Source of the DNA: Streptomyces regalis
GTDB taxonomy: Bacteria; Actinomycetota; Actinomycetes; Streptomycetales; Streptomycetaceae
Assembly: GCF_001509475.1 (NCBI RefSeq)
Contig: NZ_LLZG01000034.1
Coordinates: 1-21,813 of the forward strand
Direction: 5' to 3'
DNA: 21,813 nucleotides
The notes beneath the pieces were generated by a model. That model saw nothing but the letters and a program-made list of their open reading frames with translations, was not told the origin of the DNA and made no database searches. Of the stretch, positions 1 to 8,634 are shown one piece after another. Each line of letters begins with the position of its first letter. The first letter of the stretch is position 1. A program made the position numbers and the translations under genes.

Positions 1-765
1 GTACACGACCGCCGTCGGCCGATCAGGCGGCGCAGCCGTGAGCAGCGACCGTGTCGCCCGCGCCCCCGCCTCCCCGGAGAAGTCGGTCGCCACCTGCCAC
101 GCCCCGGCCAGCCCCAGTGCCCCCGCCGCCTCGTCGAACGCGGCCGTACGGATGGACGTGTGCCCGAGGGCCGCCGCCCCGCCCACCCGCGCGATCCGCC
201 GATGCCCCAGCGCGGCCAGATACCGCACGGCCTCCGTCACGGCGGTGGCGTCGTCGGTCCACACCGACGTCAGCCCGCCCGTCAGCGACGGGTGCCCGAC
301 CGCGACCACCGGCATCCCGAGCCGCTGCGCCGCCGCCACTCTCGGGTCGTCCGCGCGGAAGTCGACCAGGATCGACCCGCCGATCTGCCGCCCCCGCCAC
401 CACGACTCCTGGAGCCCGACCTCCTCGTCCAGATTCCGTACCAGCCTGAGCAGCAGCGAGCAGGAGTGCTCGGTCAGGACGCTCTCCACGCCGGAGATGA
501 ACTCCATGTAGAAGGGTTCGAGGCCGAGCAGCCGGGCCGGCCGGCAGATCGCGAGGCCGATCACGTCCACCCGGGACCCGGCAAGCGTCCGCGCCGTGAG
601 GTTCGGCGCCCAGCCCAGCTCCCGCGCGGCCCGGAAGATCCGGTCCCGGGTCGCCTCCGACAGCCCCGGCTTGTGGTTGAAGGCGAGGGACACGGCGCCC
701 TTGGACACGCCGGCGCGCGCGGCGACGTCCTTGATGGTGACGCGAGGGGTCGGCGTTGCCGTCAT
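1..765 (-). CDS. LacI-family transcriptional regulator (3' end outside window)
   Basis: The 255 visible codons encode an N-terminal LacI helix-turn-helix (about residues 10-30, TIKDVAARAGVSKGAVSLAF), a hinge region around residues 55-67 (NLTARTLAGSRVD) and most of a periplasmic-binding-protein-like sugar-sensing domain. The protein runs off the left edge, so its C-terminus is not seen. The ATG (765-763) overlaps the TGA of the beta-mannosidase gene as ATGA, so the two are probably translationally coupled and co-transcribed. Family knowledge says such proteins bind palindromic operators with a central CG and release DNA on sugar binding. The likely target is the operator at 3266-3279, which would control both this leftward operon and the divergent sugar transporter. 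The inducer (mannose, mannobiose or a related mannoside) is inferred from the neighbour only. Confidence 0.93.
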   Translation of the reverse strand, partial: MTATPTPRVTIKDVAARAGVSKGAVSLAFNHKPGLSEATRDRIFRAARELGWAPNLTARTLAGSRVDVIGLAICRPARLLGLEPFYMEFISGVESVLTEHSCSLLLRLVRNLDEEVGLQESWWRGRQIGGSILVDFRADDPRVAAAQRLGMPVVAVGHPSLTGGLTSVWTDDATAVTEAVRYLAALGHRRIARVGGAAALGHTSIRTAAFDEAAGALGLAGAWQVATDFSGEAGARATRSLLTAAPPDRPTAVVY

Positions 766-3185
766 CGGCTGGGCTCCATGCAGTACAGGGCGGAGCGAGC
801 GGCCTCCGCGTCAGGAGTCTCCCAGCCGCGCACACCGATGGTCACCTCTTCGCCGGGCAGCAGCGTGACGAGCCCCCGGTCGGCCCGGGCGTCCGGATGC
901 AGCCGGTCGGCCTGGAGCAACAGGTCCCGTACGAGGGTACGGGCCGTCACCACGACCCCGCCCGGCACGAGCGCGACGTCGAACTCCGGCCGGGGGTAGG
1001 GGACTTCACGATCCGGTGCGGGGAAGTGCACGGCGCGCAGACCGTCCGCGTCCGCCACGAGGAACTCCTTCGGCCCGGCCGGCTCCAGCTCCCGGGGTAC
1101 GCCGACCCGGCCCACCGCCCGCCCCTCGGTACCGAACCCCACATGCGCCTCGCCGACCACCACCCCGTCGACGGACATCCGCCGCAGCCGCACCGCCCCC
1201 GCCCAGCTGCCGGCCGCCTGATTGACGACGGCCAACTCCAGCCCCTGCTCCCGCCCCCGCTCCCGCACTTGCAGCGTCAGCAGCCGATCCGCGTACAGCC
1301 GCCGCAGCTCGTGGTACAGCGGTTTCTCCCGCCCGTCCCCGTCGATCGCCGCCCAGGACGTCACCGGCCAGCAGTCGTTGAGCTGCCACACGACCGTGCC
1401 CGCACACACCGGCCAGTGCGACCGCCAGTGCTCGATCCCGGCTGCCACCGCCCGCGCCTGGTTGACCTGGGTGAGGTAGTGCCAGCGGTCGAAGTTCCCC
1501 TCGACGTCCCCTTCGAAGTCCCCCTCGGGAGAGGCGAAATGCCGCTCCAGCCCGCGCCGCAGCTTCCCGTTCCCGTCGTCCGCCTTCTGGTGGTGCAGCA
1601 TGCCGGGGGAGTCCGCCGCGAGCTCCTCGCCCGGCAGCGCCCGCCGCAGCGTGGCGTACGCGGGCGGCGCCTGCCAGCCGAACTCGGCCACGAACCGGGG
1701 CACGCTCAGCCGGTAGTCGGCGTAGTCCTCCCGGTTCCACACCTCCCAGGAGTGGTGCGTGCCGTGCGCCGGATCGTTCGGATGCCGGTCCCACGAACCG
1801 GACCAGGGACTCCCTGCCGTGTACGGCCGCGTCGGATCCGACTCGGCCACCACCCGCGGCAGTACGCCCAGGTAGTACCCCTCGCCCCAGGAGTCCCCGG
1901 CCAGCCGTGGCTCCCACCCCCAGTCCCGGAACCCCCACAGGTTCTCGTTGTTGCCGTTCCACAGCACGAGCGAGGGATGCGGCATCAGCCGTACGACGTT
2001 CTCCCGCGCCTCGGCCTCCACCTCCCCGCGCAGCGGCTGCTCCTCCGGGTAGGCCGCGCACGCGAACGGGAAGTCCTGCCACACCAGCAACCCCAGCTCG
2101 TCGCAGGCGCCGTAGAAGTCCTCGCTCTCATAGATCCCGCCACCCCAGACCCGTACGAGATCCACGCCGGCGTCGGCCGCCTGCCCCAGCCGCTCCCGGT
2201 ACCGCTCGCGGGTGATCCGGGACGGGAACACGTCGTCCGGGATCCAGTTGACGCCCCGCGCGAACAGCCGCTCGCCGTTGACGACGAGAGTGAACCCGGT
2301 GCCGTGTTCATCGGTCCGCCGGTCCAGCTCGACGGTCCGGAAGCCGATCCGCCGACGCCACACGTCCAGCGCGTCCTGCCCCTGCAGGAGGGTCAACTCG
2401 ACGTCGTACAGCGGCTGTTCACCGTACCCCCGCGGCCACCACAGTCGGGCGTCCGGCACCTGCAGCCGTACGACCCCACCCGTCCCGTCGATCTCCGCCC
2501 GCGCCCGCACCCCGCCGACCGTCGCCTCCACGGTGAGCGGCGCCTCGACCCGGGTCCGCTCGACGTCGACGGCCAACTCGATGTGCCCGGTGCCCTGTTC
2601 GACGGTCACCAGAGGGCGCACGCGGGCGATCCGGGCCGTCGACCACTGCTCCAGCCGCACCGGCCGCCAGATCCCGGCCGTCACCAGGGTCGGCCCCCAG
2701 TCCCAGCCGAAGGAGCAGGCCATCTTGCGGATGTACTGGTAGGGCTCGGTGTACGCGGCAGGCCGTTCGCCCAGCTTGCCGCGCACGGCCTCGGCCTCGG
2801 CGTAGGCGGAGGCGAAACGCACCGAGAGCCGCCCGCTCAGCCCCGTCACGTCGAAGCGGTACGAGCGGTGCATGTTCCGTACCCGGCCCAGGAGTTGACC
2901 GTCGAGCAGGATCTCGGCGACCGTGTCGAGCCCGTCGAAGACGAGGTCGGTCTGCTCGTGCACCGAGTGCACCGAGTGCGCCAAGTCCGCCGTCAGGTCG
3001 GTCTCATACGTCCAGTCCCGCCGCCCCACCCACGCCACCTCGGCCTCGTTCCGCCCGAGAAAGGGGTCCGGGATCGCCCCCGCCGCCAGCAGATCGGTGT
3101 GCACACAGCCGGGCACGGTGGCCGGCAGCGCGGCGCCCTCGTGCCGCACGATCCATCCGTCGGTGAGCGGTGTGGCCTGAAGCAT
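762..3185 (-). CDS. Beta-mannosidase, glycoside hydrolase family 2
   Basis: 807 residues, the usual size for an intracellular GH2 beta-mannosidase. It hydrolyses terminal beta-D-mannosyl residues from mannooligosaccharides. The N-terminal sugar-binding domain includes the stretch around VPGCVHTDLL; an immunoglobulin-like domain and a TIM barrel follow. The acid/base glutamate is E414 in LWNGNNENLWGF and the nucleophile is E501 in FVAEFGWQ; both are present. The NGNNEN form of the first motif is typical of mannosidases rather than beta-galactosidases. No signal peptide is seen, so it should act in the cytoplasm on imported oligosaccharides. I chose the ATG at 3185 because AGGAG lies 7 bases upstream; an in-frame start 17 codons earlier has no such site. 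It overlaps the downstream lacI-type gene by ATGA and is divergent from the transporter genes. Confidence 0.95.
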   Translation of the reverse strand: MLQATPLTDGWIVRHEGAALPATVPGCVHTDLLAAGAIPDPFLGRNEAEVAWVGRRDWTYETDLTADLAHSVHSVHEQTDLVFDGLDTVAEILLDGQLLGRVRNMHRSYRFDVTGLSGRLSVRFASAYAEAEAVRGKLGERPAAYTEPYQYIRKMACSFGWDWGPTLVTAGIWRPVRLEQWSTARIARVRPLVTVEQGTGHIELAVDVERTRVEAPLTVEATVGGVRARAEIDGTGGVVRLQVPDARLWWPRGYGEQPLYDVELTLLQGQDALDVWRRRIGFRTVELDRRTDEHGTGFTLVVNGERLFARGVNWIPDDVFPSRITRERYRERLGQAADAGVDLVRVWGGGIYESEDFYGACDELGLLVWQDFPFACAAYPEEQPLRGEVEAEARENVVRLMPHPSLVLWNGNNENLWGFRDWGWEPRLAGDSWGEGYYLGVLPRVVAESDPTRPYTAGSPWSGSWDRHPNDPAHGTHHSWEVWNREDYADYRLSVPRFVAEFGWQAPPAYATLRRALPGEELAADSPGMLHHQKADDGNGKLRRGLERHFASPEGDFEGDVEGNFDRWHYLTQVNQARAVAAGIEHWRSHWPVCAGTVVWQLNDCWPVTSWAAIDGDGREKPLYHELRRLYADRLLTLQVRERGREQGLELAVVNQAAGSWAGAVRLRRMSVDGVVVGEAHVGFGTEGRAVGRVGVPRELEPAGPKEFLVADADGLRAVHFPAPDREVPYPRPEFDVALVPGGVVVTARTLVRDLLLQADRLHPDARADRGLVTLLPGEEVTIGVRGWETPDAEAARSALYCMEPSR

Positions 3186-3252
3186 GCGCGCACTCCTAAA
3201 CCGATCAAGTTCCAGCGCGGGGAAACATTTTGGCATCGTTGGCGAGATACGG

Positions 3253-3280
3253 ACTTTACCGGTTAAGAAAACGTTGTCAG
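3253..3280 (-). promoter_or_regulatory. Candidate promoter of the mannosidase-lacI operon
   Basis: On the minus strand CTGACA (3280-3275) and TAAAGT (3258-3253) form a -35/-10 pair separated by 16 bases. Transcription would begin near 3246, about 60 bases before the mannosidase start. The LacI-type operator overlaps the -35 and part of the spacer, which fits simple repression. Both hexamers deviate from consensus, so the exact promoter is a prediction. Confidence 0.5.
3266..3279. promoter_or_regulatory. LacI-type operator in the divergent promoter region
   Basis: The 14-mer AGAAAACGTTGTCA is a near palindrome around a central AACGTT and matches TGACAACGTTGTCA, a common form of Streptomyces LacI-family operators, at 12 of 14 positions when read on the minus strand. 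It lies about 80 bases upstream of the mannosidase start and 71 bases upstream of the binding-protein start, so one site could control both directions. The cognate repressor is presumably the LacI protein encoded at 1-765. Confidence 0.6.
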
Positions 3281-3349
3281 AGTTCGGAACCAGCCAACCC
3301 GCACGTGCTCGTCCGTCCCGAGAACGCCCCGAGAACGGAGCTGATGCAC

Positions 3350-4660
3350 ATGAACCGCCGTACAGTCCTCGCCATGGTCACGGGTGCCCTGCTGCTCTCG
3401 GCGTGCACCGGCACCGGAGGAAGCTCGCAGGGCGCCGAGGCCAAGGCCGCCGACGACCCGACGAAGGTGAGCGGCACCATCACGGTTCTCACCCACCGGA
3501 CCGACCTCGTGCAGGACGGGACGATGAAGAAGTACGCCGCCGAGTTCAACAGGACGTACCCCAAGGTGAAGGTCGAGTTCGACGCCATCACCGACTACGA
3601 GGGCGAAGTGAAGATCCGTATGAACACGGAGAACTACGGCGACGTCCTCATGATCCCCGCGGTGATCGAGAAGAAGGACTACCCCAAGTTCTTCGCCTCA
3701 CTGGGCGCTCAGGCCGAGCGCAGCAGGAAGTACCGCTTCACCGACTACACCACCGTGGACGGCAAGGTCTACGGCCAGAGCCCGCTCGGCGCGGTCCCGG
3801 GCTTCATCTACAACAAGAAGGTGTGGCAGGAGGCCGGGATCACCGACTGGCCCACGACACCGGCCGAGTTCCTCGACGACCTGAAGGCGATCAAGTCGAA
3901 GACCGACGCCATCCCCTACTACACCAACTTCAAGGACATGTGGCCGCTCACCCAGTGGACGCAGGTCAACGGCTCGGTCAGCTGCGACGAGCAGGCCACC
4001 ACCAGGCTCGCCGAGGGCGACCCGTGGGCGCAGGGCGCCGATGTGCGCACCGCCGACACGCTGCTCTACGACATCGTGCACGAGGGCCTCGTCGAGAAGG
4101 ACCCGACCACCACCAACTGGGAGGCGTCCAAGCCCAAGTTGGCCAAGGGCGAGATCGCCACGATGTGGCTCGGCTCCTGGGCGGTCATCCAGATGCAGGG
4201 CGCGGCGAAGCAGGCCGGCACCGATCCGGACGACATCGGGTTCATGCCCTTCCCCGCCCAGAAGAACGGCACGTTCTGCGCGGTGGCGCAGCCCGACTAC
4301 AACCAGGCGGTCAACATCCACTCCGAGCACAAGGAGGCGGCCCGCGCCTGGATCGACTGGTTCACCGACAAGTCCGGGTACGCGGCCGACAACCTGGCGC
4401 TGTCCCCGCTCAAGTCCGCCCCGCTGCCCGCGATCATGAAGCCGTACGAAGAGGCGGGGGGCAAGATCCTCGACCTCGACGACGCCTTGGGCGCCGAGGT
4501 GAAGTCCATCGACAACCAGTCCGAGATCGGCATCTACAAGCCCGACTACCGCCAGGATCTCGTCGACCTCGCGCGCGGCGCCACCAAGGGCGACCTGGAC
4601 GACTTCCTGAACGACCTCGGCAAGAAGTGGACCGAGACCCAGAAGTCGCTGGGGTCCTGA
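3350..4660 (+). CDS. Extracellular sugar-binding lipoprotein of an ABC importer
   Basis: 436 residues, matching family 1 solute-binding proteins (MalE/CebE type). The N-terminus is a lipoprotein signal peptide: MNRR, a hydrophobic stretch and the lipobox LLSAC with the lipidated cysteine at residue 19. The mature protein shows the family layout, including an internal GEIATMWLGSWAV segment typical of sugar-binding proteins. It should sit on the outer face of the membrane and deliver an oligosaccharide to the two permeases encoded next. I chose the ATG at 3350 because GGAG ends 9 bases before it; an ATG at 3344 in the same frame sits only 3 bases from that site. Its stop overlaps the next start (ATGA). 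The substrate is probably a beta-mannoside, inferred from the divergent mannosidase. Confidence 0.93.
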   Translation: MNRRTVLAMVTGALLLSACTGTGGSSQGAEAKAADDPTKVSGTITVLTHRTDLVQDGTMKKYAAEFNRTYPKVKVEFDAITDYEGEVKIRMNTENYGDVLMIPAVIEKKDYPKFFASLGAQAERSRKYRFTDYTTVDGKVYGQSPLGAVPGFIYNKKVWQEAGITDWPTTPAEFLDDLKAIKSKTDAIPYYTNFKDMWPLTQWTQVNGSVSCDEQATTRLAEGDPWAQGADVRTADTLLYDIVHEGLVEKDPTTTNWEASKPKLAKGEIATMWLGSWAVIQMQGAAKQAGTDPDDIGFMPFPAQKNGTFCAVAQPDYNQAVNIHSEHKEAARAWIDWFTDKSGYAADNLALSPLKSAPLPAIMKPYEEAGGKILDLDDALGAEVKSIDNQSEIGIYKPDYRQDLVDLARGATKGDLDDFLNDLGKKWTETQKSLGS

Positions 4661-5616
4661 TGACGGACACGTCGACCGAGAAGGCGGCCGCCAAGGCCCC
4701 CACGGGGCCGGTGGGCGCCGCCCCCGGACCGGCCGCCGCCCCGCGCACAGCCCAGCTGTGGCGCGGGGCCACCCCCTGGCTCTTCCTGCTCGCGCCCCTC
4801 GCCCTCCTGCTCACCTTCACCTACGCGCCGATCGCCAACATGGTCGCGTACAGCTTCACCGACTGGGACGGCGTCAGCCCCGAACTGCACTACACGGGCG
4901 CCGAGAACTACGCCGAACTCTTCACCCGCTCCGACCTGTTCGAGGTCTTCTGGGTCAGCGGCTACTACCTGGTCGCGTCCGTCTTCCAGATAGTCGCCGC
5001 CCTCTACTTCGCGACGATCCTGAGCTTCAACGTCCGCTTCCGGAACTTCTTCAAGGGCGTGCTGTTCTTCCCGTACCTGATCAACGGGGTCGCGATCGGC
5101 TTCGTCTTCCTCTACTTCTTCCAGGACGGCGGCACCCTCGACTCCGTCCTCGGCCTGTTCGGCGTGGAGACGGACCGCGCCTGGCTCGGCACACCGGAGT
5201 CGGCGAACACCTCCCTCGCCGCCGTCTCCGTCTGGCGCTACCTGGGCCTGAACTTCGTCCTCTTCCTGGGCGCGATCCAGTCGATCCCCGGCGAGCTGTA
5301 CGAGGCGGCCGAACTGGACGGGGCGAGCCGCTGGCACCAGTTCCGCTACATCATCGCGCCCGGCATCAAGCCGGTCCTGTCCCTCACCGTGATCCTCTCG
5401 ATCTCGGGCTCGCTGTCGGTCTTCGAGATCCCGTACATCATGACGGGCGGGGCGACCGGCACCGAGACCTTCGTGATCCAGACCGTGAAGCTGGCCTTCC
5501 AGTTCAACAAGACGGGGCTCGCCTCGGCGGCCGCGGTCATGCTGCTGCTGATCGTCCTGGCGGTGACCTGGGTACAGCGGCGCCTCGTCCCCGACGACAA
5601 GGTGGACCTCGCATGA
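4660..5616 (+). CDS. Sugar ABC transporter permease, MalF type
   Basis: 318 residues. A proline/alanine-rich cytoplasmic N-terminus of about 35 residues precedes the first membrane helix (PWLFLLAPLALLLTF), and about five further hydrophobic segments follow. The EAA loop that docks onto the ATPase is visible from about residue 214 (YEAAELDGASRWHQF). The ATG overlaps the TGA of the binding-protein gene, and the stop overlaps the start of the second permease, so the three genes form a translationally coupled operon. No ATPase gene is in the window. In Streptomyces many sugar importers of this class share the MsiK ATPase, which is the likely partner. Confidence 0.93.
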   Translation: MTDTSTEKAAAKAPTGPVGAAPGPAAAPRTAQLWRGATPWLFLLAPLALLLTFTYAPIANMVAYSFTDWDGVSPELHYTGAENYAELFTRSDLFEVFWVSGYYLVASVFQIVAALYFATILSFNVRFRNFFKGVLFFPYLINGVAIGFVFLYFFQDGGTLDSVLGLFGVETDRAWLGTPESANTSLAAVSVWRYLGLNFVLFLGAIQSIPGELYEAAELDGASRWHQFRYIIAPGIKPVLSLTVILSISGSLSVFEIPYIMTGGATGTETFVIQTVKLAFQFNKTGLASAAAVMLLLIVLAVTWVQRRLVPDDKVDLA

Positions 5617-6443
5617 CGCGCCGCGCAGTGGCCCGCACCCTGGTGTACCTGTCCCTGATCGCCGCGACCGTGGTGGTCCTGCTCCCGCTGGCCGCCGTCC
5701 TCCTGACGTCCCTCAAGTCCGAGCGGGAGATGGCGGACGACAGCGGGGCCCTCGCCCTCCCCGACGACCTGCTGAACTTCCACAACTACGCGACGGCGTT
5801 CGAGGACGGCCGGATGCTCTCGGCATTCGCCAACACCGCGCTCATCCTGCTCTTCGCCATCGGCGGCACGGTCCTGATCGGCTCGATGACGGCGTACGCC
5901 ATCGACCGCTTCACCTTCCGCTTCAAGAAGCTGGTCGTGGCCCTGTTCCTGGTCGCCGCCCTGGTCCCCGGCGTCACGACCCAGGTGGCGACCTTCCAGA
6001 TCGTCAACAGCTTCGGCATGTTCGACAGCCTCTGGGCGCCGATCGTCCTCTATATGGGCACGGACATCGTCTCGATCTACATCTTCCTGCAGTTCGTCCG
6101 TTCCATCCCGATCTCACTGGACGAGGCGGCCCGCCTGGACGGCGCCAATGCCTTCACGATCTACCGCAAGATCATCTTCCCGCTGCTGAAACCGGCGATC
6201 GCGACAGTGGTGATCGTCAAGGGCATCACGACCTACAACGACTTCTACATCCCGTTCCTCTACATGCCCTCGGAGGATCTTGGCGTGATCTCGACGTCGC
6301 TGTTCCGCTTCAAGGGCCCGTTCGGTGCCCACTGGGAGACGATCTCGGCAGGAGCGGTCCTGGTGATCCTGCCGACACTGATCGTCTTCCTGCTGCTGCA
6401 ACGGTTCATCTACAACGGCTTCATGAAAGGCGCGACGCGTTGA
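5613..6443 (+). CDS. Sugar ABC transporter permease, MalG type
   Basis: 276 residues with six predicted membrane helices, the first being LVYLSLIAATVVVLLPLAAV. The EAA loop starts near residue 170 (DEAARLDGANAFTIYRK). It pairs with the MalF-type permease to form the transmembrane channel of a carbohydrate importer. The start codon overlaps the preceding stop (ATGA). It is the last gene of the rightward operon. Beyond it come a dispersed repeat and a strong hairpin, then the convergent rnd gene. Confidence 0.93.
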   Translation: MTRRAVARTLVYLSLIAATVVVLLPLAAVLLTSLKSEREMADDSGALALPDDLLNFHNYATAFEDGRMLSAFANTALILLFAIGGTVLIGSMTAYAIDRFTFRFKKLVVALFLVAALVPGVTTQVATFQIVNSFGMFDSLWAPIVLYMGTDIVSIYIFLQFVRSIPISLDEAARLDGANAFTIYRKIIFPLLKPAIATVVIVKGITTYNDFYIPFLYMPSEDLGVISTSLFRFKGPFGAHWETISAGAVLVILPTLIVFLLLQRFIYNGFMKGATR

Positions 6444-6451
6444 GAACCTGA

Positions 6452-6520
6452 GGGGCGCGGGGCTGTATTGAATGTGCGGCTACCGCCGCGTGTGCGCGAT
6501 CAGCCACAAACGACCCGCAG
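6452..6520 (+). repeat. Dispersed Streptomyces intergenic repeat
   Basis: The stretch runs from GGGGCGCGGGGCTG through a TGCGGC-type segment and GATCAGCCACAAACG to ACCCGCAG. This order of blocks is a short, non-coding sequence that I recognise from intergenic regions of many Streptomyces genomes. It contains a small hairpin (GCGGC-TACC-GCCGC). It lies in the 108-base gap between convergent genes, the usual setting for such elements. The identification rests on memory of the family. Confidence 0.55.
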
Positions 6521-6552
6521 TCGCCGTACGGAGAGAAACCTCCTACGGCGAC
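6520..6552. terminator. Bidirectional terminator hairpin between convergent genes
   Basis: A 9-bp perfect outer stem (GTCGCCGTA with TACGGCGAC), a single bulged C, a 4-bp inner stem (GGAG with CTCC) and a 6-base loop. The 3' arm reaches the first base of the rnd stop codon. There is no run of T, as is usual for high-GC actinobacterial terminators. Its position lets it serve both the rightward transporter operon and leftward rnd. Confidence 0.65.
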
Positions 6553-7832
6553 TAGGCGGACAACGCAGCAACCAACACCGGCGTGACCTGCTCAACCTGC
6601 CAAGGCCGAGCCCCATAACCAGCCAGCGCCTCCGCAACAGCCTCCGCATCGACAACCTTCGGCGGCTCCCAGCAAACCCGCCGCACCGTATCCGGCGTAA
6701 TCAAGTTCTCCTGCGGCATATTGAGCTGCTCCGCCAGCGCGGATACGGCGGCCCGAGCCGCAGACAACCGAGCCGCAGCAGCCGGATCCTTGTCCGCCCA
6801 GGCCCGCGGCGGCGGAGGCCCGATCACCGGCTGCCCAGGTGCCGGCAACTGAGGGTCGGCCAAAGCCTTCGCACGATCCACCGCGGACTGCCACTGCTCC
6901 AGCTGCCGCCGCCCCATCCGCTGCCCGAATCCGTTCAGCGCGGCGAGGGCGTGCACGTTACCCGGCAGGGAGAGCGCGGCCTCGACGATGGCCGCGTCAC
7001 TGAGCACCTTGCCCGGCGACACATCGCGTCGCTGAGCGATGCGGTCCCGTGTCTGCCACAGCTCCCGCACCACGGCCAGCTGCCGACGCCGCCGCACCTT
7101 GTGCATCCCGGACGTCCGCCGCCAAGGATCCTTGCGCGGCTCAGCAGGCGGCGCAGCCGCAATCGCGTCGAACTCCTGCCGCGCCCACTCCAGCTTCCCC
7201 TGCCGGTCCAGCTCCTTCTCCAGCGCGTCGCGCAGATCGACGAGGAGCTCGACGTCGAGCGTCGCGTACCGCAGCCACGGCTCGGGCAGGGGCCGGGTCG
7301 ACCAGTCGACGGCCGAGTGTCCCTTCTCCAGGACGAACCCGAGCACGCTCTCGACCATCGCGCCGAGGCCGACTCTGGGGAACCCGGCGAGCCGCCCGGC
7401 CAGCTCGGTGTCGAACAGCCGGGTCGGCACCATACCTATCTCGCGCAGACAGGGCAGATCCTGGGTGGCCGCGTGCAGCACCCACTCCACGCCGGAGAGC
7501 GCCTCACCGAGCCCGGACAAATCGGGGCAGGCCACGGGGTCGATCAGCGCGGACCCCGCGCCCTCGCGGCGCAGCTGCACCAGATAGGCCCGTTGGCCGT
7601 ATCGGTACCCGGACGCGCGTTCGGCGTCGACGGCGACGGGGCCGGAGCCCGCGGTGAAGGCGGCGATCACCTCGGCGAGCGCGGCCTCGTCGGCGATCAC
7701 GGGCGGAATGCCCTCACGGGGCTCCAGCAAAGGGATCGGCGCCTCCGTAACAGAAGATCCGCCGTCGTCCGGAGGGGCGCCTCCGGTGGTTCGCAGTGAA
7801 CTGTCTGCTGCGGTCTCTTGGGCGTCGGTCAC
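6552..7832 (-). CDS. rnd: Ribonuclease D-like 3'-5' exonuclease with HRDC domain
   Basis: 426 residues. After a variable N-terminus of about 40 residues comes a DEDDy exonuclease domain. Motif I is VAVDAERASGYRY (D69, E71), motif II contains HAATQDLPCL (D125), and motif III is RYATLDVELLVDL (Y189, D193); all metal-binding acidic residues and the motif III tyrosine are present. An HRDC domain occupies about residues 245-320 (RRRRQLAVVRELWQTRD onward). The family trims tRNA and other structured RNAs from the 3' end. The start is a GTG with no clear Shine-Dalgarno sequence upstream. The gene is convergent with the sugar-transport operon. Confidence 0.93.
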   Translation of the reverse strand: MTDAQETAADSSLRTTGGAPPDDGGSSVTEAPIPLLEPREGIPPVIADEAALAEVIAAFTAGSGPVAVDAERASGYRYGQRAYLVQLRREGAGSALIDPVACPDLSGLGEALSGVEWVLHAATQDLPCLREIGMVPTRLFDTELAGRLAGFPRVGLGAMVESVLGFVLEKGHSAVDWSTRPLPEPWLRYATLDVELLVDLRDALEKELDRQGKLEWARQEFDAIAAAPPAEPRKDPWRRTSGMHKVRRRRQLAVVRELWQTRDRIAQRRDVSPGKVLSDAAIVEAALSLPGNVHALAALNGFGQRMGRRQLEQWQSAVDRAKALADPQLPAPGQPVIGPPPPRAWADKDPAAAARLSAARAAVSALAEQLNMPQENLITPDTVRRVCWEPPKVVDAEAVAEALAGYGARPWQVEQVTPVLVAALSA

Positions 7833-8025
7833 ATGTCAAGGGTATCTGTAAGGACGAGCGTCTGACCTGCGCGTTCTGGACACGTTGGCGCTGACCTGCG
7901 GAAACACGTCTCGTCGTTTCTCACGGCTTACCGGTGCTTCTCGGCCACGTGTGCCCTCGATGCGCCCTGAAGATCACCGGAATCCTCCGAAAGCAGCCCA
8001 ACACCACCCCGAAGGAGACCGGTCT

Positions 8026-8562
8026 CTAGTCCTCTGAGGTGGGGGCCTCCGGGGTGGGGGCGGCCGGGCGGAGGGTGGAGATGAAGGCCTGGAAGTCCTC
8101 CAGGACGTCCTGGAGCTGGCTCGTCTTCGCCGTCAGCGCGATCTCGATCTCGGCACGTTCACTGCGCCGCTGCTCGTTCTCCAGCACCAGGATGAACTGG
8201 CTCTGCGCGAGCTCCATCGGCTGCCCGTTGACGGTGGCCTGGATGCGCAGGTTCTGCACGATCCCCGGCGCGTCGATGAGGCCCGGCGCCGGCGAGGTGC
8301 CCACCTCGGTGCGCTTGACGACGTCGACGGCGCCGACGTTCTCGCGCAGCCGCCGCACCGACGCCTCGGCGAGGCTGTGCAGGCTCGACGAGCCATCGAG
8401 GGTGTGGCCGGTGACCGTGATGTTCGGCATGAAGCCCTGGCCCCGGGAGGCCATGTGCAGTGCGACGAAGGCGGCGTGCGGGGCGCCGACCTCGTCCGGG
8501 GGTGCCGACTGCCAGCCCTGCGGGAGCTCGATGGTGAGCGGGACCGGAAGTGTGCCCGGCAT
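8026..8562 (-). CDS. LpqN / DUF1795-like protein of a type VII substrate-type gene set
   Basis: 178 residues. The pattern (IELPQGWQSAPPDE at the start, a predicted sheet, a FILVLENEQRR segment, and a C-terminal helix near LQDVLEDFQAFISTLRP) resembles the small alpha/beta fold shared by LpqN, DUF1795/DcrB and PsbP-like proteins. Unlike LpqN it has no signal peptide or lipobox, so it is probably cytoplasmic, perhaps a chaperone or partner of the proteins encoded upstream. AAGGAG lies 10 bases before the ATG. It is the third gene of a leftward set with the two type VII-type genes, separated by 103 bases containing a hairpin. Function is not established. Confidence 0.7.
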   Translation of the reverse strand: MPGTLPVPLTIELPQGWQSAPPDEVGAPHAAFVALHMASRGQGFMPNITVTGHTLDGSSSLHSLAEASVRRLRENVGAVDVVKRTEVGTSPAPGLIDAPGIVQNLRIQATVNGQPMELAQSQFILVLENEQRRSERAEIEIALTAKTSQLQDVLEDFQAFISTLRPAAPTPEAPTSED

Positions 8563-8634
8563 GGTGGATCAACTCCTTGCGGTACGGGTTCCGACGGTAC
8601 GGGAAGCGACGGGGAACAGGCGATGGCGGGGGGA

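Noticed and set aside
756..3266. Very long plus-strand open frame antisense to the beta-mannosidase
   Set aside because: It is the mirror of a GC-rich gene: the product is Pro/Arg/His-rich, resembles no family, and the minus-strand frame has intact GH2 catalytic motifs.
3184..4660. Upstream half of a long plus-strand frame running into the MalF-type permease
   Set aside because: It overlaps the binding-protein gene in a different frame and encodes Arg/Gly-rich sequence. The permease starts at the ATGA overlap at 4660.
6468..7799. Long plus-strand frame opposite rnd
   Set aside because: Arg/Pro-rich shadow of the rnd gene; the minus strand carries all exonuclease motifs.
7833..7840. TTGACA just before the rnd GTG start on the minus strand, as a -35 box
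   Set aside because: It is only a few bases from the start codon with no -10 downstream outside the gene, so it is probably coincidence.
7862..7900. Direct repeat of CTGACCTGCG upstream of rnd
   Set aside because: Two 10-base copies in GC-rich DNA with no other sign of function; too weak to call a regulatory site.
8015..8026. 12-base palindrome GAGACCGGTCTC at the end of the LpqN-like gene
   Set aside because: Too short and without a loop to be a terminator; may be chance.
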